From: Stygiobacter sp043807765 | GTDB taxonomy: Bacteria; Bacteroidota; Ignavibacteria; Ignavibacteriales; Melioribacteraceae | Reading direction: 5' to 3' | Assembly: GCA_043807765.1 (NCBI GenBank) | Contig: JAZDFQ010000061.1 | Span: 49,770-113,769 of the forward strand | Length of the DNA stretch: 64,000 bases | In this document: piece by piece, positions 54,455-63,418 of the stretch | Layout: each line of letters starts with the position of its first letter | Numbering within the stretch: position 1 is the stretch's first letter | Notes under the pieces: generated by a model | The model's database searches: none | Told to the model about the DNA's origin: nothing | What the model saw: only the letters and a program-made list of their open reading frames with translations | Made by a program: the position numbers and the translations under genes

Positions 54455-55035
54455 TCTCTCACCAAGAAATCACGCAAACTGTGCAAAGCATTCATTACTT
54501 TGCTTCTAACTGTTTCGATCGGAACATTCAACTTATCCGAAATTTCATCAACAGAATATCCTTCATAATAAGCAAGATGCAAAACATACTTCTGCGTATC
54601 GGTTAATTTTGCCAAAGCTCTTTCAATTTTGGGCTTAATTAAGAATGCTGTTTTGAAATCCAAGCTGTCCATGTTCTTTTCAAACGTAGGAAGAATAAAA
54701 TAATCTTCATATTCATCATCGTAAAGTTGAACAGTTTGTCCGGCAACTCTTTCGCGGCGTAAACTATCAACTGCTTTGTTTCTAGCAAGTGTAACAAGCC
54801 AGGCATATACATTACCGCTTTCAAAATTAAATTTGGCAATTTTGCGCCAAATGATAACGAACACTTCGGTTAAGATTTGTTCTGCCGTACCTTGATTTGG
54901 AGAGATTTTCTTAATTATAGTATATAGAAGCGGTGAATACCTATCATACAATTCTTCAAGAGCGCGCGATTCGAACCGCGAAATCTCTTTCATTAACTCT
55001 AAATCTGTAAGATCTCTAAACTTGCTGGAATTCAA
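54451..55035 (-). CDS. ECF RNA polymerase sigma factor (SigK-like)
   Basis: The 194-residue protein has sigma-2 (about residues 22-95, ALEELYDRYSPLLYTIIKKI, then WRKIAKFNFESGNVYAWLVTLARNKAVDSLRR) and sigma-4 (about 130-185, LTDTQKYVLHLAYYEGYSVDEISDKLNVPIETVRSKV) domains and no sigma-3. It pairs with the RskA-like anti-sigma factor that overlaps it by 4 bp. This group usually responds to redox or envelope conditions; the adjacent PspC/LiaF genes fit an envelope theme. Targets are not identifiable here. Confidence 0.93.
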   Translation of the reverse strand: MNSSKFRDLTDLELMKEISRFESRALEELYDRYSPLLYTIIKKISPNQGTAEQILTEVFVIIWRKIAKFNFESGNVYAWLVTLARNKAVDSLRRERVAGQTVQLYDDEYEDYFILPTFEKNMDSLDFKTAFLIKPKIERALAKLTDTQKYVLHLAYYEGYSVDEISDKLNVPIETVRSKVMNALHSLRDFLVRE

Positions 55036-55099
55036 ATGTAATTATCCATAATAACGATTAATCAAAAGTATACTAACTAGGCTAAATTTGCAATTGATA

Positions 55100-55195
55100 T
55101 TGCTGTCCGCTATCAGCATTCAGCATTCAATTTTTATAATTTTGTACAAAAAACGGTTGTTCGCCTAATGCCGACCGCTGAAAGCCGTGAGCTAT
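55100..55195. repeat. Interspersed palindromic repeat, copy 2
   Basis: gctgtccgctatcagcattcagc at the left and gccgaccgctgaaagccgtgagc at the right, with an AT-rich centre. It shares its left arm with the repeat at 19451. It lies between divergent genes, so it is not serving as a terminator. Confidence 0.6.
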
Positions 55196-55234
55196 TTTCT
55201 TATATTTGCGCCACTTAAAAAAAGTGAATAGAAT

Positions 55235-58012
55235 ATGACCTCTAACGAAATTAGACAGCAGTTTTTAGATTTCTTCAAAAGCAAAGAACATAAAATAGTT
55301 CCAAGCGCACCGGTTGTTCCGCACGGCGATCCGACTTTACTTTTTACTAATGCCGGAATGAACCAGTTCAAAGATGTATTTCTGGGAAACGGTTCCAGAG
55401 ATTATAAACGCGCCGCCGATACTCAAAAATGTATCCGCGTTTCCGGCAAGCATAACGATCTTGAAGAGGTTGGACACGATACTTATCATCATACTTTTTT
55501 TGAAATGCTCGGCAATTGGAGCTTTGGCGATTATTATAAAAAAGAAGCTATTGCTTGGGCGTGGGAATTACTGACTGAAGTTTGGAAACTTCCAAAAGAG
55601 AGAATTTGGGTTACAGTTTACAGAACCGATGATGAAGCTTTGAATTATTGGAAGAGTGAAACCGATATTAATCCGGAACACATTTTACGCTTTGATGAAA
55701 AAGATAACTTTTGGGAAATGGGCGATACCGGTCCATGCGGTCCTTGCTCGGAAATTCACATCAATCTTAGTGATGATTTGAACGCCGGACATTTGGTAAA
55801 TGCTGGCTCTCCTCTTTGCATTGAAATTTGGAACCTTGTGTTCATTCAATATAACCGTGATGAAAACGGAACGCTTCACGAACTTCCGGCAAAACATGTT
55901 GATACCGGAATGGGCTTTGAACGTGTGTGCGCGGTTTTGCAAAACAAAAAATCAAATTACGATACCGATGTTTTCACTCCGGTTATTAATGCTGTTGCAA
56001 AACTTTCCGGAATCGAGTACAATCTTTCTTTAGCCGCAGACGATAATACACCGGTTGGACAAAGCAATGTTTCTATGCGTGTAATTGCAGATCATATACG
56101 CACATTGAGCTTTGCCATTGGTGATGGCGCAACTCCCGGCAACGAAGGTCGCGGTTATGTTTTACGCAGACTTTTACGTCGTGCTGCCCGCTACGGAAGA
56201 AAAATTAATTTGAAAGAACCATTTCTTTATAAACTTGTTTCTGTGGTTGTAGAAAACTTCTCTCACGTTTTCCCCGAAGTAAAAACAAACCAAGCTCAGA
56301 TTGAAAAAATTATTAAAGCAGAAGAAGAAAGTTTTAACTCAACTCTTGACCGTGGAATTGAAGAGTTTAATAGTACGATAGTTCTCTATATTGCTAATAA
56401 ACTGCGTTCATACGACGATATTAATGTTAATGTTTTTAGATTACCTTCTCAATCCAACTTCGTTCTTCAAATAAAAAAGAAATCGGGTTTTGATGGAACT
56501 CATATTTCGAAATTCAAAACAGATATTGAGATAACGTTGGGCGAATGGACGAAAGAAAAAACTCAGCTGTATATTGATTCAGAACCTGTAATCGATGGGG
56601 TAGATGTATTTTTGTTATTTGACACTTTTGGTTTCCCAATAGATTTAACCGCTGTTATGGCTCGTGAACACGGTTTTGAAATTGATGAAATGCGCTTTAA
56701 TGAATTGATGAATGAGCAGAAAGAACGCGCGCGCAAATCCACTAAAGATAAAATTTCGTCTGCCCATGCCGTTGTGGATAATTTAGAAGGTTTTGAAATT
56801 GTTTCTAACGAACCAACAGCTTTTACCGGCTACACTGAGTTGGTTTCTAAAACAAAAGTAGTTGGCATAAAGAAAACCGAAGCCACCACATTTATTATTC
56901 TTGATAAAACTCCTTTCTACGCAGAAAGCGGCGGACAAGTTGATGATCATGGCTGGATTGAATTCTCCGGTTCAAAATTCAAAGTTGCTGCACTCTCAAA
57001 AGTAAATAGAATGGTCGTTCACATTATTGATGAAGTTGCCAACCTAAAAATTGACGACGAAGTAACCGCAATCGTAGATGGAAAACGCCGCGCTGATATT
57101 ATGCACAATCACTCGGCAACACACTTTTTGCATAAAGCACTAAGAGAAATTCTCGGACAGCATGTTCAGCAGTCGGGTTCACTTGTAGAACCGGAAAGAT
57201 TACGTTTTGATTTCAGCCATTTTGAAAAGGTAAAAAAAGCAGAGCTTGATGCGATTGAATCTTTGGTTAACGAAAAGCTGCGAGAGAACTTGCCTCTTTC
57301 GCATCACCGCGATACACCATTTGAAGAAGCAAAAAAAATGGGCGCGCTAATGTTCTTCGGTGATAAATATGGCGACAAAGTTAACGTAGTTCAGTTTGGC
57401 GATTACACAATGGAATTCTGCGGCGGAACACACGTGAAGAACAGTTCGGAAATCGGCTTGTTTAAAATTGTAAGTGAATCTTCAATAGCTAGCGGCGTGC
57501 GCAGAATTGAAGCCGTTACGGGAGCGGGAGTTGAGAAGCTAATTGAGAATTTGGAATTGAGAATTGAGAATGATGAGAAGAAAATACATGAGCTACACGA
57601 AGAGAAGAAGAAACTGGAAAAGGAAATTGCCGCGCTTCAACTGAAAGAAAAGCTTGGCGGAATTGATTCTATTGTTTCTTCTCCGGTAGAGGTTAACGGC
57701 ATTAAGATTTTCAAAGGAAAGGTTTCTGCTTCCAATATGGATGAATTGAAATCAATGGGCGATGAACTACGCGAAAAAATGAAAAGCGGCGTCGGTGTTA
57801 TGATTTCCGAAATTGAAGGTAAAGTTGGTATTGTAGCGGTTGTTAGCGATGATTTGATTAAAGAGAAAAAGATTCTTGCCGGAAATATTGTTAAGCAAGT
57901 TGCGCAAATTGTTGGCGGAAGCGGCGGTGGTCGTCCTCATCTAGCAACTGCCGGCGGAAAAGATGTTACTAAAATTGATGAAGCACTGGCTTCGATTGAT
58001 AAACTTTTCTAA
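55235..58012 (+). CDS. alaS: Alanyl-tRNA synthetase
   Basis: The 925-residue enzyme charges tRNA-Ala. The class II core is at the N-terminus (TNAGMNQFKDVFLG, HTFFEMLGNWSFGDY, motif GRGYVLRRLLRRA). The editing domain has HNHSATHFLHKAL and the CGGTHVKN zinc/ligand motif; the C-terminal C-Ala domain ends with SGGGRPHLATAGGKD. It is about 50 residues longer than E. coli AlaS, and the extra length falls at residues about 381-450, an unusual insertion just before the conserved DTFGFPIDLT segment. The gene stands alone, with a strong palindromic terminator after it. Confidence 0.95.
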   Translation: MTSNEIRQQFLDFFKSKEHKIVPSAPVVPHGDPTLLFTNAGMNQFKDVFLGNGSRDYKRAADTQKCIRVSGKHNDLEEVGHDTYHHTFFEMLGNWSFGDYYKKEAIAWAWELLTEVWKLPKERIWVTVYRTDDEALNYWKSETDINPEHILRFDEKDNFWEMGDTGPCGPCSEIHINLSDDLNAGHLVNAGSPLCIEIWNLVFIQYNRDENGTLHELPAKHVDTGMGFERVCAVLQNKKSNYDTDVFTPVINAVAKLSGIEYNLSLAADDNTPVGQSNVSMRVIADHIRTLSFAIGDGATPGNEGRGYVLRRLLRRAARYGRKINLKEPFLYKLVSVVVENFSHVFPEVKTNQAQIEKIIKAEEESFNSTLDRGIEEFNSTIVLYIANKLRSYDDINVNVFRLPSQSNFVLQIKKKSGFDGTHISKFKTDIEITLGEWTKEKTQLYIDSEPVIDGVDVFLLFDTFGFPIDLTAVMAREHGFEIDEMRFNELMNEQKERARKSTKDKISSAHAVVDNLEGFEIVSNEPTAFTGYTELVSKTKVVGIKKTEATTFIILDKTPFYAESGGQVDDHGWIEFSGSKFKVAALSKVNRMVVHIIDEVANLKIDDEVTAIVDGKRRADIMHNHSATHFLHKALREILGQHVQQSGSLVEPERLRFDFSHFEKVKKAELDAIESLVNEKLRENLPLSHHRDTPFEEAKKMGALMFFGDKYGDKVNVVQFGDYTMEFCGGTHVKNSSEIGLFKIVSESSIASGVRRIEAVTGAGVEKLIENLELRIENDEKKIHELHEEKKKLEKEIAALQLKEKLGGIDSIVSSPVEVNGIKIFKGKVSASNMDELKSMGDELREKMKSGVGVMISEIEGKVGIVAVVSDDLIKEKKILAGNIVKQVAQIVGGSGGGRPHLATAGGKDVTKIDEALASIDKLF

Positions 58013-58016
58013 TGAT

Positions 58017-58045
58017 GTAGTGGTCGCAAAATTTGCGACCACTAC
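58017..58045. terminator. Terminator hairpin after alaS
   Basis: A near-perfect palindrome, gtagtggtcgcaaa / tttgcgaccactac, begins four bases after the alaS stop and is followed by TCTTTAAT. It probably serves both convergent genes. The GTAGTGG end matches the hairpin at 8137. Confidence 0.75.
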
Positions 58046-58082
58046 TCTTTAATATAATTGTTTTTTAAAGAGAAAAATTGAT

Positions 58083-58526
58083 TTATTTCTTTGTTATAGA
58101 AAATGTCCCCGTACCATAAACCTTGGCGCCGCCGCTGGTTAATCCGGTATCAATACTAAAAGTACCCGTTAAATTTGTTGCACTTGTAAAAGCACAAGTT
58201 ATTTTGTCATTCGCATCCGAGCTTAGAGAAATAGCAAAACTATTACCATTTACCTGTACTATGCCTTGCGTATTCGTTTGCGATTTTGTAGCCGTGGCTG
58301 TAGATGAACCAAATAAGTATGTGTACGTAATTGAATATTGGGTTACATAAGCTTTGCCATTAACATTACTAACAACAAAACTAACTTCTTTGCTTTGAGA
58401 TGTTGTCCCTTCGTAAGTGCCAACATACGCCGGATCAGCAACTACGGGATTTGAATTGTCATCATCGTTAGAGCACGCTACAAAAATTGTTGCTGCAAGC
58501 AATAAAAAAAAGACTCTTGTTTTCAT
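58083..58526 (-). CDS. Small lipoprotein, uncharacterised
   Basis: The 147-residue protein has a lipobox (ATIFVAC, Cys about 18) followed by an acidic NDDDN stretch, then a Thr/Ser-rich beta body (YVGTYEGTTS, GTFSIDTGLTSGGAKVYGTGTFSITKK). The shape suggests a small lipocalin-like or beta-sandwich lipoprotein; the acidic Asp stretch right after Cys is typical of surface-exported lipoproteins in Bacteroidota. No named family was recognised and the role is unknown. Confidence 0.78.
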   Translation of the reverse strand: MKTRVFFLLLAATIFVACSNDDDNSNPVVADPAYVGTYEGTTSQSKEVSFVVSNVNGKAYVTQYSITYTYLFGSSTATATKSQTNTQGIVQVNGNSFAISLSSDANDKITCAFTSATNLTGTFSIDTGLTSGGAKVYGTGTFSITKK

Positions 58527-58628
58527 TATTACATTCCCCTTTTAGAAATTTGATTACTCCCGGTTTACTTTGGTAAACCATCTTCTTTAGTTTAATAGAA
58601 CTTCCAATTACAAATTAAGCATTTTAGA

Positions 58629-60425
58629 TTAAAGAGTATGTTCATCTAAAAACTTTTGCAGTTCTAGATACTCTCTCCATAATTTTTGATTAATAGAACT
58701 AAGCTCTCCCAATTCACCTTTCGATCTAACGGAAAAAGAAAATGTAACGAACAATTCTTTGATTGGTGCAGATAGAAATACTTTTTTTGCTGTCGCCAAT
58801 CTTTCTTCATCCGGCTTCGTTTTGGAGACAAGGTATTCGCTGCGTAATTTATAAGCCGGCTCTAGTTTTCTACCAACCTCATTCAAAAGCAGCATGAATT
58901 TTATTTTTGCTCTCCACCAGTTTAAGTTTTCTTTGTAAGAACCAACCGTTGTCTTTGTAATTGCTTCTTCAATCTTGTTTAGCAGAGTTTGAAATTTTGT
59001 TTCATCTTGAATTTGTATTCTTCCCCACTCCGGAGTGTAAGCATAATATTCATGTGTGTCTCCGGGGTACCACTTTTCCAGATCATACTTTGCAAACTCT
59101 CCCGAAAGAATTTGTGCCGCTTCGCTTCCGCAAGTTTCGGCAAGATATTTTTGATAGATGTTTTTTACGCTCGTAGTATCATCCGAATTTTTCGCTGCGT
59201 TGACAAAAGCCTCAAAATTTATTTTTGTTTCCTCCGTACGCCAGTGAATGGCGGCAACGCCCATCATGTTCATTTGTTTAGCCAGTTTAACTTGCGTTTG
59301 CATCAAGTCAACTCTGGGCTGCAACTGCCATAGCTGATTATCACCTTCAAGCCATGGGATGGAAATAACATTCCTTTTTTTTGCAATCTCCCCCAAAAAT
59401 TGCGGCGGATTAGCTTTCCCTAAATCAGGATTTAGCAGCGAAAAAATTATATTCTTTGGTAATCCTTTATCCAAACCCAGCATAATAGCCGGCAGCTGAT
59501 TTCCTCCGCCCCAGCCTCCTACAATAATCTTAGCCTTACTTTTTTTCTTATTCAAAAATTCATGCGCAAGTTTTATGTATTCCAAAGACCATACACCAAT
59601 GAAGCGCGCAGATTCATCATCCTTTGTCTCGGTAAACAAGTGCTGGTTTTTATCATAAATATTTTTGAAGCCGAGCGTGTTTAATGCATTCTTAAGATTA
59701 ACTCCCATAAACGAATGCTCGTTTAACCAGAGCCAGATGTAATCTACCGATGGATATGTTTCTAAAATGTTGCTGATCGTTGCATGCAAAATTTCAACCG
59801 ATTGATAATTTGCCGGATTTGGAATCATGTTGGCTTCACCAGGCCAATAAAAATCGGGATCGCCATATAGTGAAAAATATTCCGGCGGATGAACACCGAA
59901 CTCAAAACCAATTGCAACTTGGATTCCGCGCTCATGAGCTAGCTTAACAACATCTTGCATTAACTGCTGTGTTTTCTGGTAATGCTCTTCTTTCGAATTC
60001 GATTCTACTGAACAATCGGCCCCAAATGCACTGCTAATATTTTTGTTTTGAAATTTTGCTGAGGAACTAAATGCAAAGTCCGAAATTTTCATTGGAGTAT
60101 AACCCCAACGAGCTGATAGCGAATTATCCAGATATGCTTCCGGCAAAATATTTTTATACTGTATTTTTATTATTGGTTCAACATATGTGGCATATCTTTG
60201 TCCTCCGCCGGTATAATTATGAAAGCCGACAAAATTAATATCATGCTTCTGTAAATCATCTAGATAGTTTTTATAGTCATCCAAATTCCATGCGGTTGGA
60301 CCGGATAAGAAATTATGCCACGGAAGCATTCCTCTTATCTTAAACGAATTGGTTGTTTCTGTTTGCGCATTGCAACATAAAGTTAACAATAGCATTAGAA
60401 AAAGAATACGCTGAATATTTTTCAT
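58629..60425 (-). CDS. Putative secreted glycoside hydrolase (TIM-barrel)
   Basis: The 598-residue protein has a signal peptide ending near LCCNAQ, so it may be a lipoprotein or secreted. Residues about 30-420 have a TIM-barrel style reminiscent of GH20/GH67 enzymes: RGMLPWHNFLSGPTAWN, DINFVGFHNYTGG, GIQVAIGFEFGVHPPEYF, VDYIWLWLNEHSFMG. The glutamates in GFEFG and WLNEHS are candidate catalytic residues. A helical C-terminal part (about 420-598) follows, with ENLNWWRAKIKFMLLLN. The family assignment is tentative; uronidase or hexosaminidase-like activity is possible. Single gene. Confidence 0.65.
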   Translation of the reverse strand: MKNIQRILFLMLLLTLCCNAQTETTNSFKIRGMLPWHNFLSGPTAWNLDDYKNYLDDLQKHDINFVGFHNYTGGGQRYATYVEPIIKIQYKNILPEAYLDNSLSARWGYTPMKISDFAFSSSAKFQNKNISSAFGADCSVESNSKEEHYQKTQQLMQDVVKLAHERGIQVAIGFEFGVHPPEYFSLYGDPDFYWPGEANMIPNPANYQSVEILHATISNILETYPSVDYIWLWLNEHSFMGVNLKNALNTLGFKNIYDKNQHLFTETKDDESARFIGVWSLEYIKLAHEFLNKKKSKAKIIVGGWGGGNQLPAIMLGLDKGLPKNIIFSLLNPDLGKANPPQFLGEIAKKRNVISIPWLEGDNQLWQLQPRVDLMQTQVKLAKQMNMMGVAAIHWRTEETKINFEAFVNAAKNSDDTTSVKNIYQKYLAETCGSEAAQILSGEFAKYDLEKWYPGDTHEYYAYTPEWGRIQIQDETKFQTLLNKIEEAITKTTVGSYKENLNWWRAKIKFMLLLNEVGRKLEPAYKLRSEYLVSKTKPDEERLATAKKVFLSAPIKELFVTFSFSVRSKGELGELSSINQKLWREYLELQKFLDEHTL

Positions 60426-60513
60426 TTAATGGCTCAGTTCTTCTTAGAAAAATAACGCATTTGATTTCAAATCCGAAAGGGTTCTTTTGAGATTGTGGAA
60501 TGGTACTTGAAAA

Positions 60514-61278
60514 TTACGAGGGAAATGTATGGCGCATTATATTTGCATAGCGGTGACTAAAGTCAAATGATTCGGCAATGTGTTTGAGAAAGACAGTATA
60601 AGTACGTTCATTAGCACGCACTATTTTATCAACATATTCCAAATTAATAATTGTAGCCCGGTGTATTTGCAAAAAAGAATTTGAAGGTAATACGGCGAGC
60701 CAATTTTTGAGGGATTTTCTAACGACAATTTTACAATTATCCTTTGTGGTTAGTTTGCTATATTCTTTTAATGCTGTAACGCAAACAATATCAGTGAACT
60801 TAATAAGTTTTAGCTTGTTTCCAATTTTGACCAATATGTGGTCGTCTCTTTTGGGTTTTAGCTGTTCCTCTTCAAAAGAATTAAGACGGTTGTTTATTGC
60901 TGCTTTCAACTTGCTGAGTTTTTCTATCCTTTTATTAATTGCATTAACAAGAGTTGGTCCAACAAGTTCTGCCGGAATATAATCATCCGCACCAAGCTCC
61001 ATCACCTTTCTCTGTTCTTCAACTGCAAACTTCATTGTAACTACAATTAAAGGAATTAACAAAGTCCGCTCATCATTAGCGATTTTTGATAATACTTTTA
61101 TTCCGTTGTTCTCGTAATCCAAATAAAACACTATTAAGTTTGGCAAATAACGGATGGCAATTTCCAAACCGTCTTTCAGATTTTGAGAATAATAAATTTC
61201 GAACTCTTCTTTGGAAAGGAATGAATCGATGTCGTGCAAATCCCCATTATTATTTTGAATAACTAAAATCTTTTTCAA
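60514..61278 (-). CDS. LytTR-domain regulator with degenerate receiver domain
   Basis: The 254-residue protein has a receiver-like domain (residues 1-125) and a LytTR DNA-binding domain (about 150-254: FTDIVCVTALKEYSKL, then FLQIHRATIINLEYVDKI). The receiver is degenerate. The acidic pair after strand 1 reads QNN instead of DD; the phosphoacceptor site near residue 52 is Tyr (LIVFYLD), with an Asp two residues later; the conserved Lys near strand 5 reads IPAE. It probably does not take part in normal phosphotransfer. It is divergent from amt; the intervening DNA carries nested inverted repeats, possible binding sites. No cognate kinase is adjacent. Confidence 0.85.
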   Translation of the reverse strand: MKKILVIQNNNGDLHDIDSFLSKEEFEIYYSQNLKDGLEIAIRYLPNLIVFYLDYENNGIKVLSKIANDERTLLIPLIVVTMKFAVEEQRKVMELGADDYIPAELVGPTLVNAINKRIEKLSKLKAAINNRLNSFEEEQLKPKRDDHILVKIGNKLKLIKFTDIVCVTALKEYSKLTTKDNCKIVVRKSLKNWLAVLPSNSFLQIHRATIINLEYVDKIVRANERTYTVFLKHIAESFDFSHRYANIMRHTFPS

Positions 61279-61309
61279 AAAGATTCTCGGTAAATCCCGG
61301 TTTGTTTAT

Positions 61310-61418
61310 CGCAATAAAGACAAACTTTATCTAAATCACAGATAAAACTTATTGCGTTAATATTCCTCATGCAAATCACTTAAGACAAATTTGTCGCGTT
61401 TATAGCATATAGCTATAA
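61310..61418. promoter_or_regulatory. Nested inverted repeats between the LytTR regulator and amt
   Basis: cgcaataa (61310-61317) pairs with ttattgcg (61349-61356); inside it tttatct pairs with agataaa. Further on are the perfect palindrome gacaaatttgtc (61384-61395) and ttatagc/gctataa (61400-61418). These are candidate operators for the divergent genes; the binding protein is inferred. Confidence 0.5.
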
Positions 61419-61489
61419 GAGCTCGTCAATATTTACCAAGTTTACAACAGCCAATTGGCTCTTTTTCAAAATTAATTCTGAGGTAACAA

Positions 61490-62710
61490 ATGATCGATAC
61501 CGGCAGCACCGGCTTCATGTTGATAGCCGCTAGTTTGGTTATGTTGATGACACCCGGTTTGGCTTTCTTTTACGGAGGCTTGGTTGGAAGAAAAAATGTT
61601 CTTGGTATTATGATTCAAAGCTTTGTTTCGTTGGTTTGGACGACTGTTCTTTGGTTTGCATTTGGATATTCACTTTGCTTTAGCGGCGGCGAAGGCGGAG
61701 TAATTGGAAACTTGAATATGGCATTCTTAGCCGGAACAGATTTAAATTCTATTTTCACCGGCAACAATCAAATTCCTCTCTACGTTTTTGTAGCTTATCA
61801 AATGATGTTCGCAATAATCACTCCCGCACTAATTAGCGGCGCTTTTACAAACAGAGTTCGTTTTCCCGCTTATATGATATTCCTAACTCTGTGGTTAATA
61901 TGCGTTTACTTTCCATTGGTACATATGGTTTGGGGAAATGGTTTGTTAGCTCAATGGGGAGTTTTAGATTTTGCGGGTGGAATAGTTGTTCATGCAAGCG
62001 CCGGAATGGCGGCATTAGCTTCAGTATTCTACGTAGGAAAGAGAAACATTATTGAAAGAGGTCCTCACAGTATTCCTTTGGTTGCTTTGGGAACCGGTTT
62101 GCTTTGGTTTGGATGGTATGGTTTTAACGCCGGAAGCGAATTTAAGGTTGATAACATTACTGTAGCCGCTTTTCTTAATACGGATGTTGCCGCTTCTTTT
62201 GCGGGAGTTACATGGTTATTCTTAGCATGGATTCTGGAGAAAAAACCGAAACTTATAGGTTTGTTAACCGGTTCAGTTGCCGGTCTTGCCACTATTACAC
62301 CGGCAGCGGGATTTATAACAATCGGGCATGCAGCATTAATTGGAATTGTTGCTGGCGTAGTTTGTTACTTTGCCGTTGCATTGAAAAACAAACTCAAATG
62401 GGATGACGCACTTGATGTTTGGGGTGTTCATGGTGTTGGCGGAATTTTAGGCGTTATGATGTTAGGTCTTTTCGCAACAAAAGCAGTTAACCCGATGGTA
62501 ACTATTGACGGCTTACTTATTGGCGGTTCGTGGGAGTTTTTTATGAAACAAGCTGTTTCGGTATTTGCTGTTGGAGCTTATTGTTTTGTTTTCACTTATA
62601 TAATGTTGAAGGCAATTAATCTAGTTACTCCGGTTAAAGTTACAAAGCAAGAAGAAGAAGCCGGTATGGACGCTTCTTTACATGGTGAGATTGCTTACGA
62701 ACAAGAGTAG
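61490..62710 (+). CDS. amt: Ammonium transporter
   Basis: The 406-residue channel has about 11 transmembrane helices and the Amt/Rh signatures: FFYGGLVGRKNVLG at the start, D.AGG.VVHASAG (H168) and W.VHGVGG (H314), the twin-His pore pair. It moves ammonium or ammonia into the cytosol. Amt usually sits beside glnK; no PII gene is present here, and the divergent neighbour is the LytTR regulator. A GGTAAC site precedes the ATG. Length is normal for the family. Confidence 0.95.
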   Translation: MIDTGSTGFMLIAASLVMLMTPGLAFFYGGLVGRKNVLGIMIQSFVSLVWTTVLWFAFGYSLCFSGGEGGVIGNLNMAFLAGTDLNSIFTGNNQIPLYVFVAYQMMFAIITPALISGAFTNRVRFPAYMIFLTLWLICVYFPLVHMVWGNGLLAQWGVLDFAGGIVVHASAGMAALASVFYVGKRNIIERGPHSIPLVALGTGLLWFGWYGFNAGSEFKVDNITVAAFLNTDVAASFAGVTWLFLAWILEKKPKLIGLLTGSVAGLATITPAAGFITIGHAALIGIVAGVVCYFAVALKNKLKWDDALDVWGVHGVGGILGVMMLGLFATKAVNPMVTIDGLLIGGSWEFFMKQAVSVFAVGAYCFVFTYIMLKAINLVTPVKVTKQEEEAGMDASLHGEIAYEQE

Positions 62711-62823
62711 AACCTTCTAAACAGTTTTTGTAAATATGGTTATAATTGAATAATGCCGGATTATTTCCGGCACTATTTACAAAACTCACGTTGAGCAAGG
62801 TGTGCCTGCCTGCCGGTAGGCCG

Positions 62824-62913
62824 GGCTAAAGCCGAAATTTATTATTGATGTATTAACCCCAGACTTAAGTCTGGGGTTAGTTCTACGCGAAAAACAATCT
62901 GGACTTTAGTCCA
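62824..62913. repeat. Orphan three-hairpin REP-like module
   Basis: ggct-aa-agcc (62824-62833), a perfect 26-bp palindrome starting taaccccagactt (62854-62879), and tggact-tt-agtcca (62900-62913). The layout (short TAAA-centred hairpin, long palindrome, short hairpin) parallels the module at 30219-30322, but no transposase is nearby. Confidence 0.65.
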
Positions 62914-62948
62914 AAAAGTTCAAACTCTGCGTAAGGTGAGTTATATAA

Positions 62949-63308
62949 TTATTCTTCTTCGATGTCCGCCCAGGCTTTTCCATCTTTGTAATGCAAAGTT
63001 ATTTTTACTGCTTTGCACAGATCTAGATTTTCCCACTCAATCGCGTTGCCTTCGTCATCGGCGATTCTTAAATCCCACAAACATGCATCTTCTGTGGGAT
63101 GAAATTCAATATCGCACTCTTGATCAATATCCAAAACATCCTGGCCAAGAATATCTTCACCCCATTCATCTGAATCGTGTGGAGTAACATGGAGTTCATT
63201 AATTATTACACCCGTCTTGTTTACAATTGTAAAGTCTTGCTTGGCTTGAGCAAGTAAACCGACCGAACAAACGAAAAGAAACGCAAAAATAAAACTCAGC
63301 TTTTTCAT
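62949..63308 (-). CDS. Small secreted acidic protein, uncharacterised
   Basis: The 119-residue protein has a signal peptide (cleavage after LLAQA). The mature part is acidic and beta-rich: DFTIVNKTGVIINELHVTPHDSDEWGEDILG, then DLRIADDEG, KAVKITLHY. Similar small periplasmic proteins with the DEWGEDILG-type motif are found in other bacteria, but their function is not known. It has a GAGGTCTCA ribosome-binding site and is convergent with amt across the REP-like module. Confidence 0.75.
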   Translation of the reverse strand: MKKLSFIFAFLFVCSVGLLAQAKQDFTIVNKTGVIINELHVTPHDSDEWGEDILGQDVLDIDQECDIEFHPTEDACLWDLRIADDEGNAIEWENLDLCKAVKITLHYKDGKAWADIEEE

Positions 63309-63418
63309 TGAGACCTCTTTCTAATTTACTTTTGATTAGTTGTAGTGAAAAGGAGCAATAGAACATCAACAATATAAAAACTAAATTATTCACATTGCAA
63401 ACAATTATATTTTACAAC

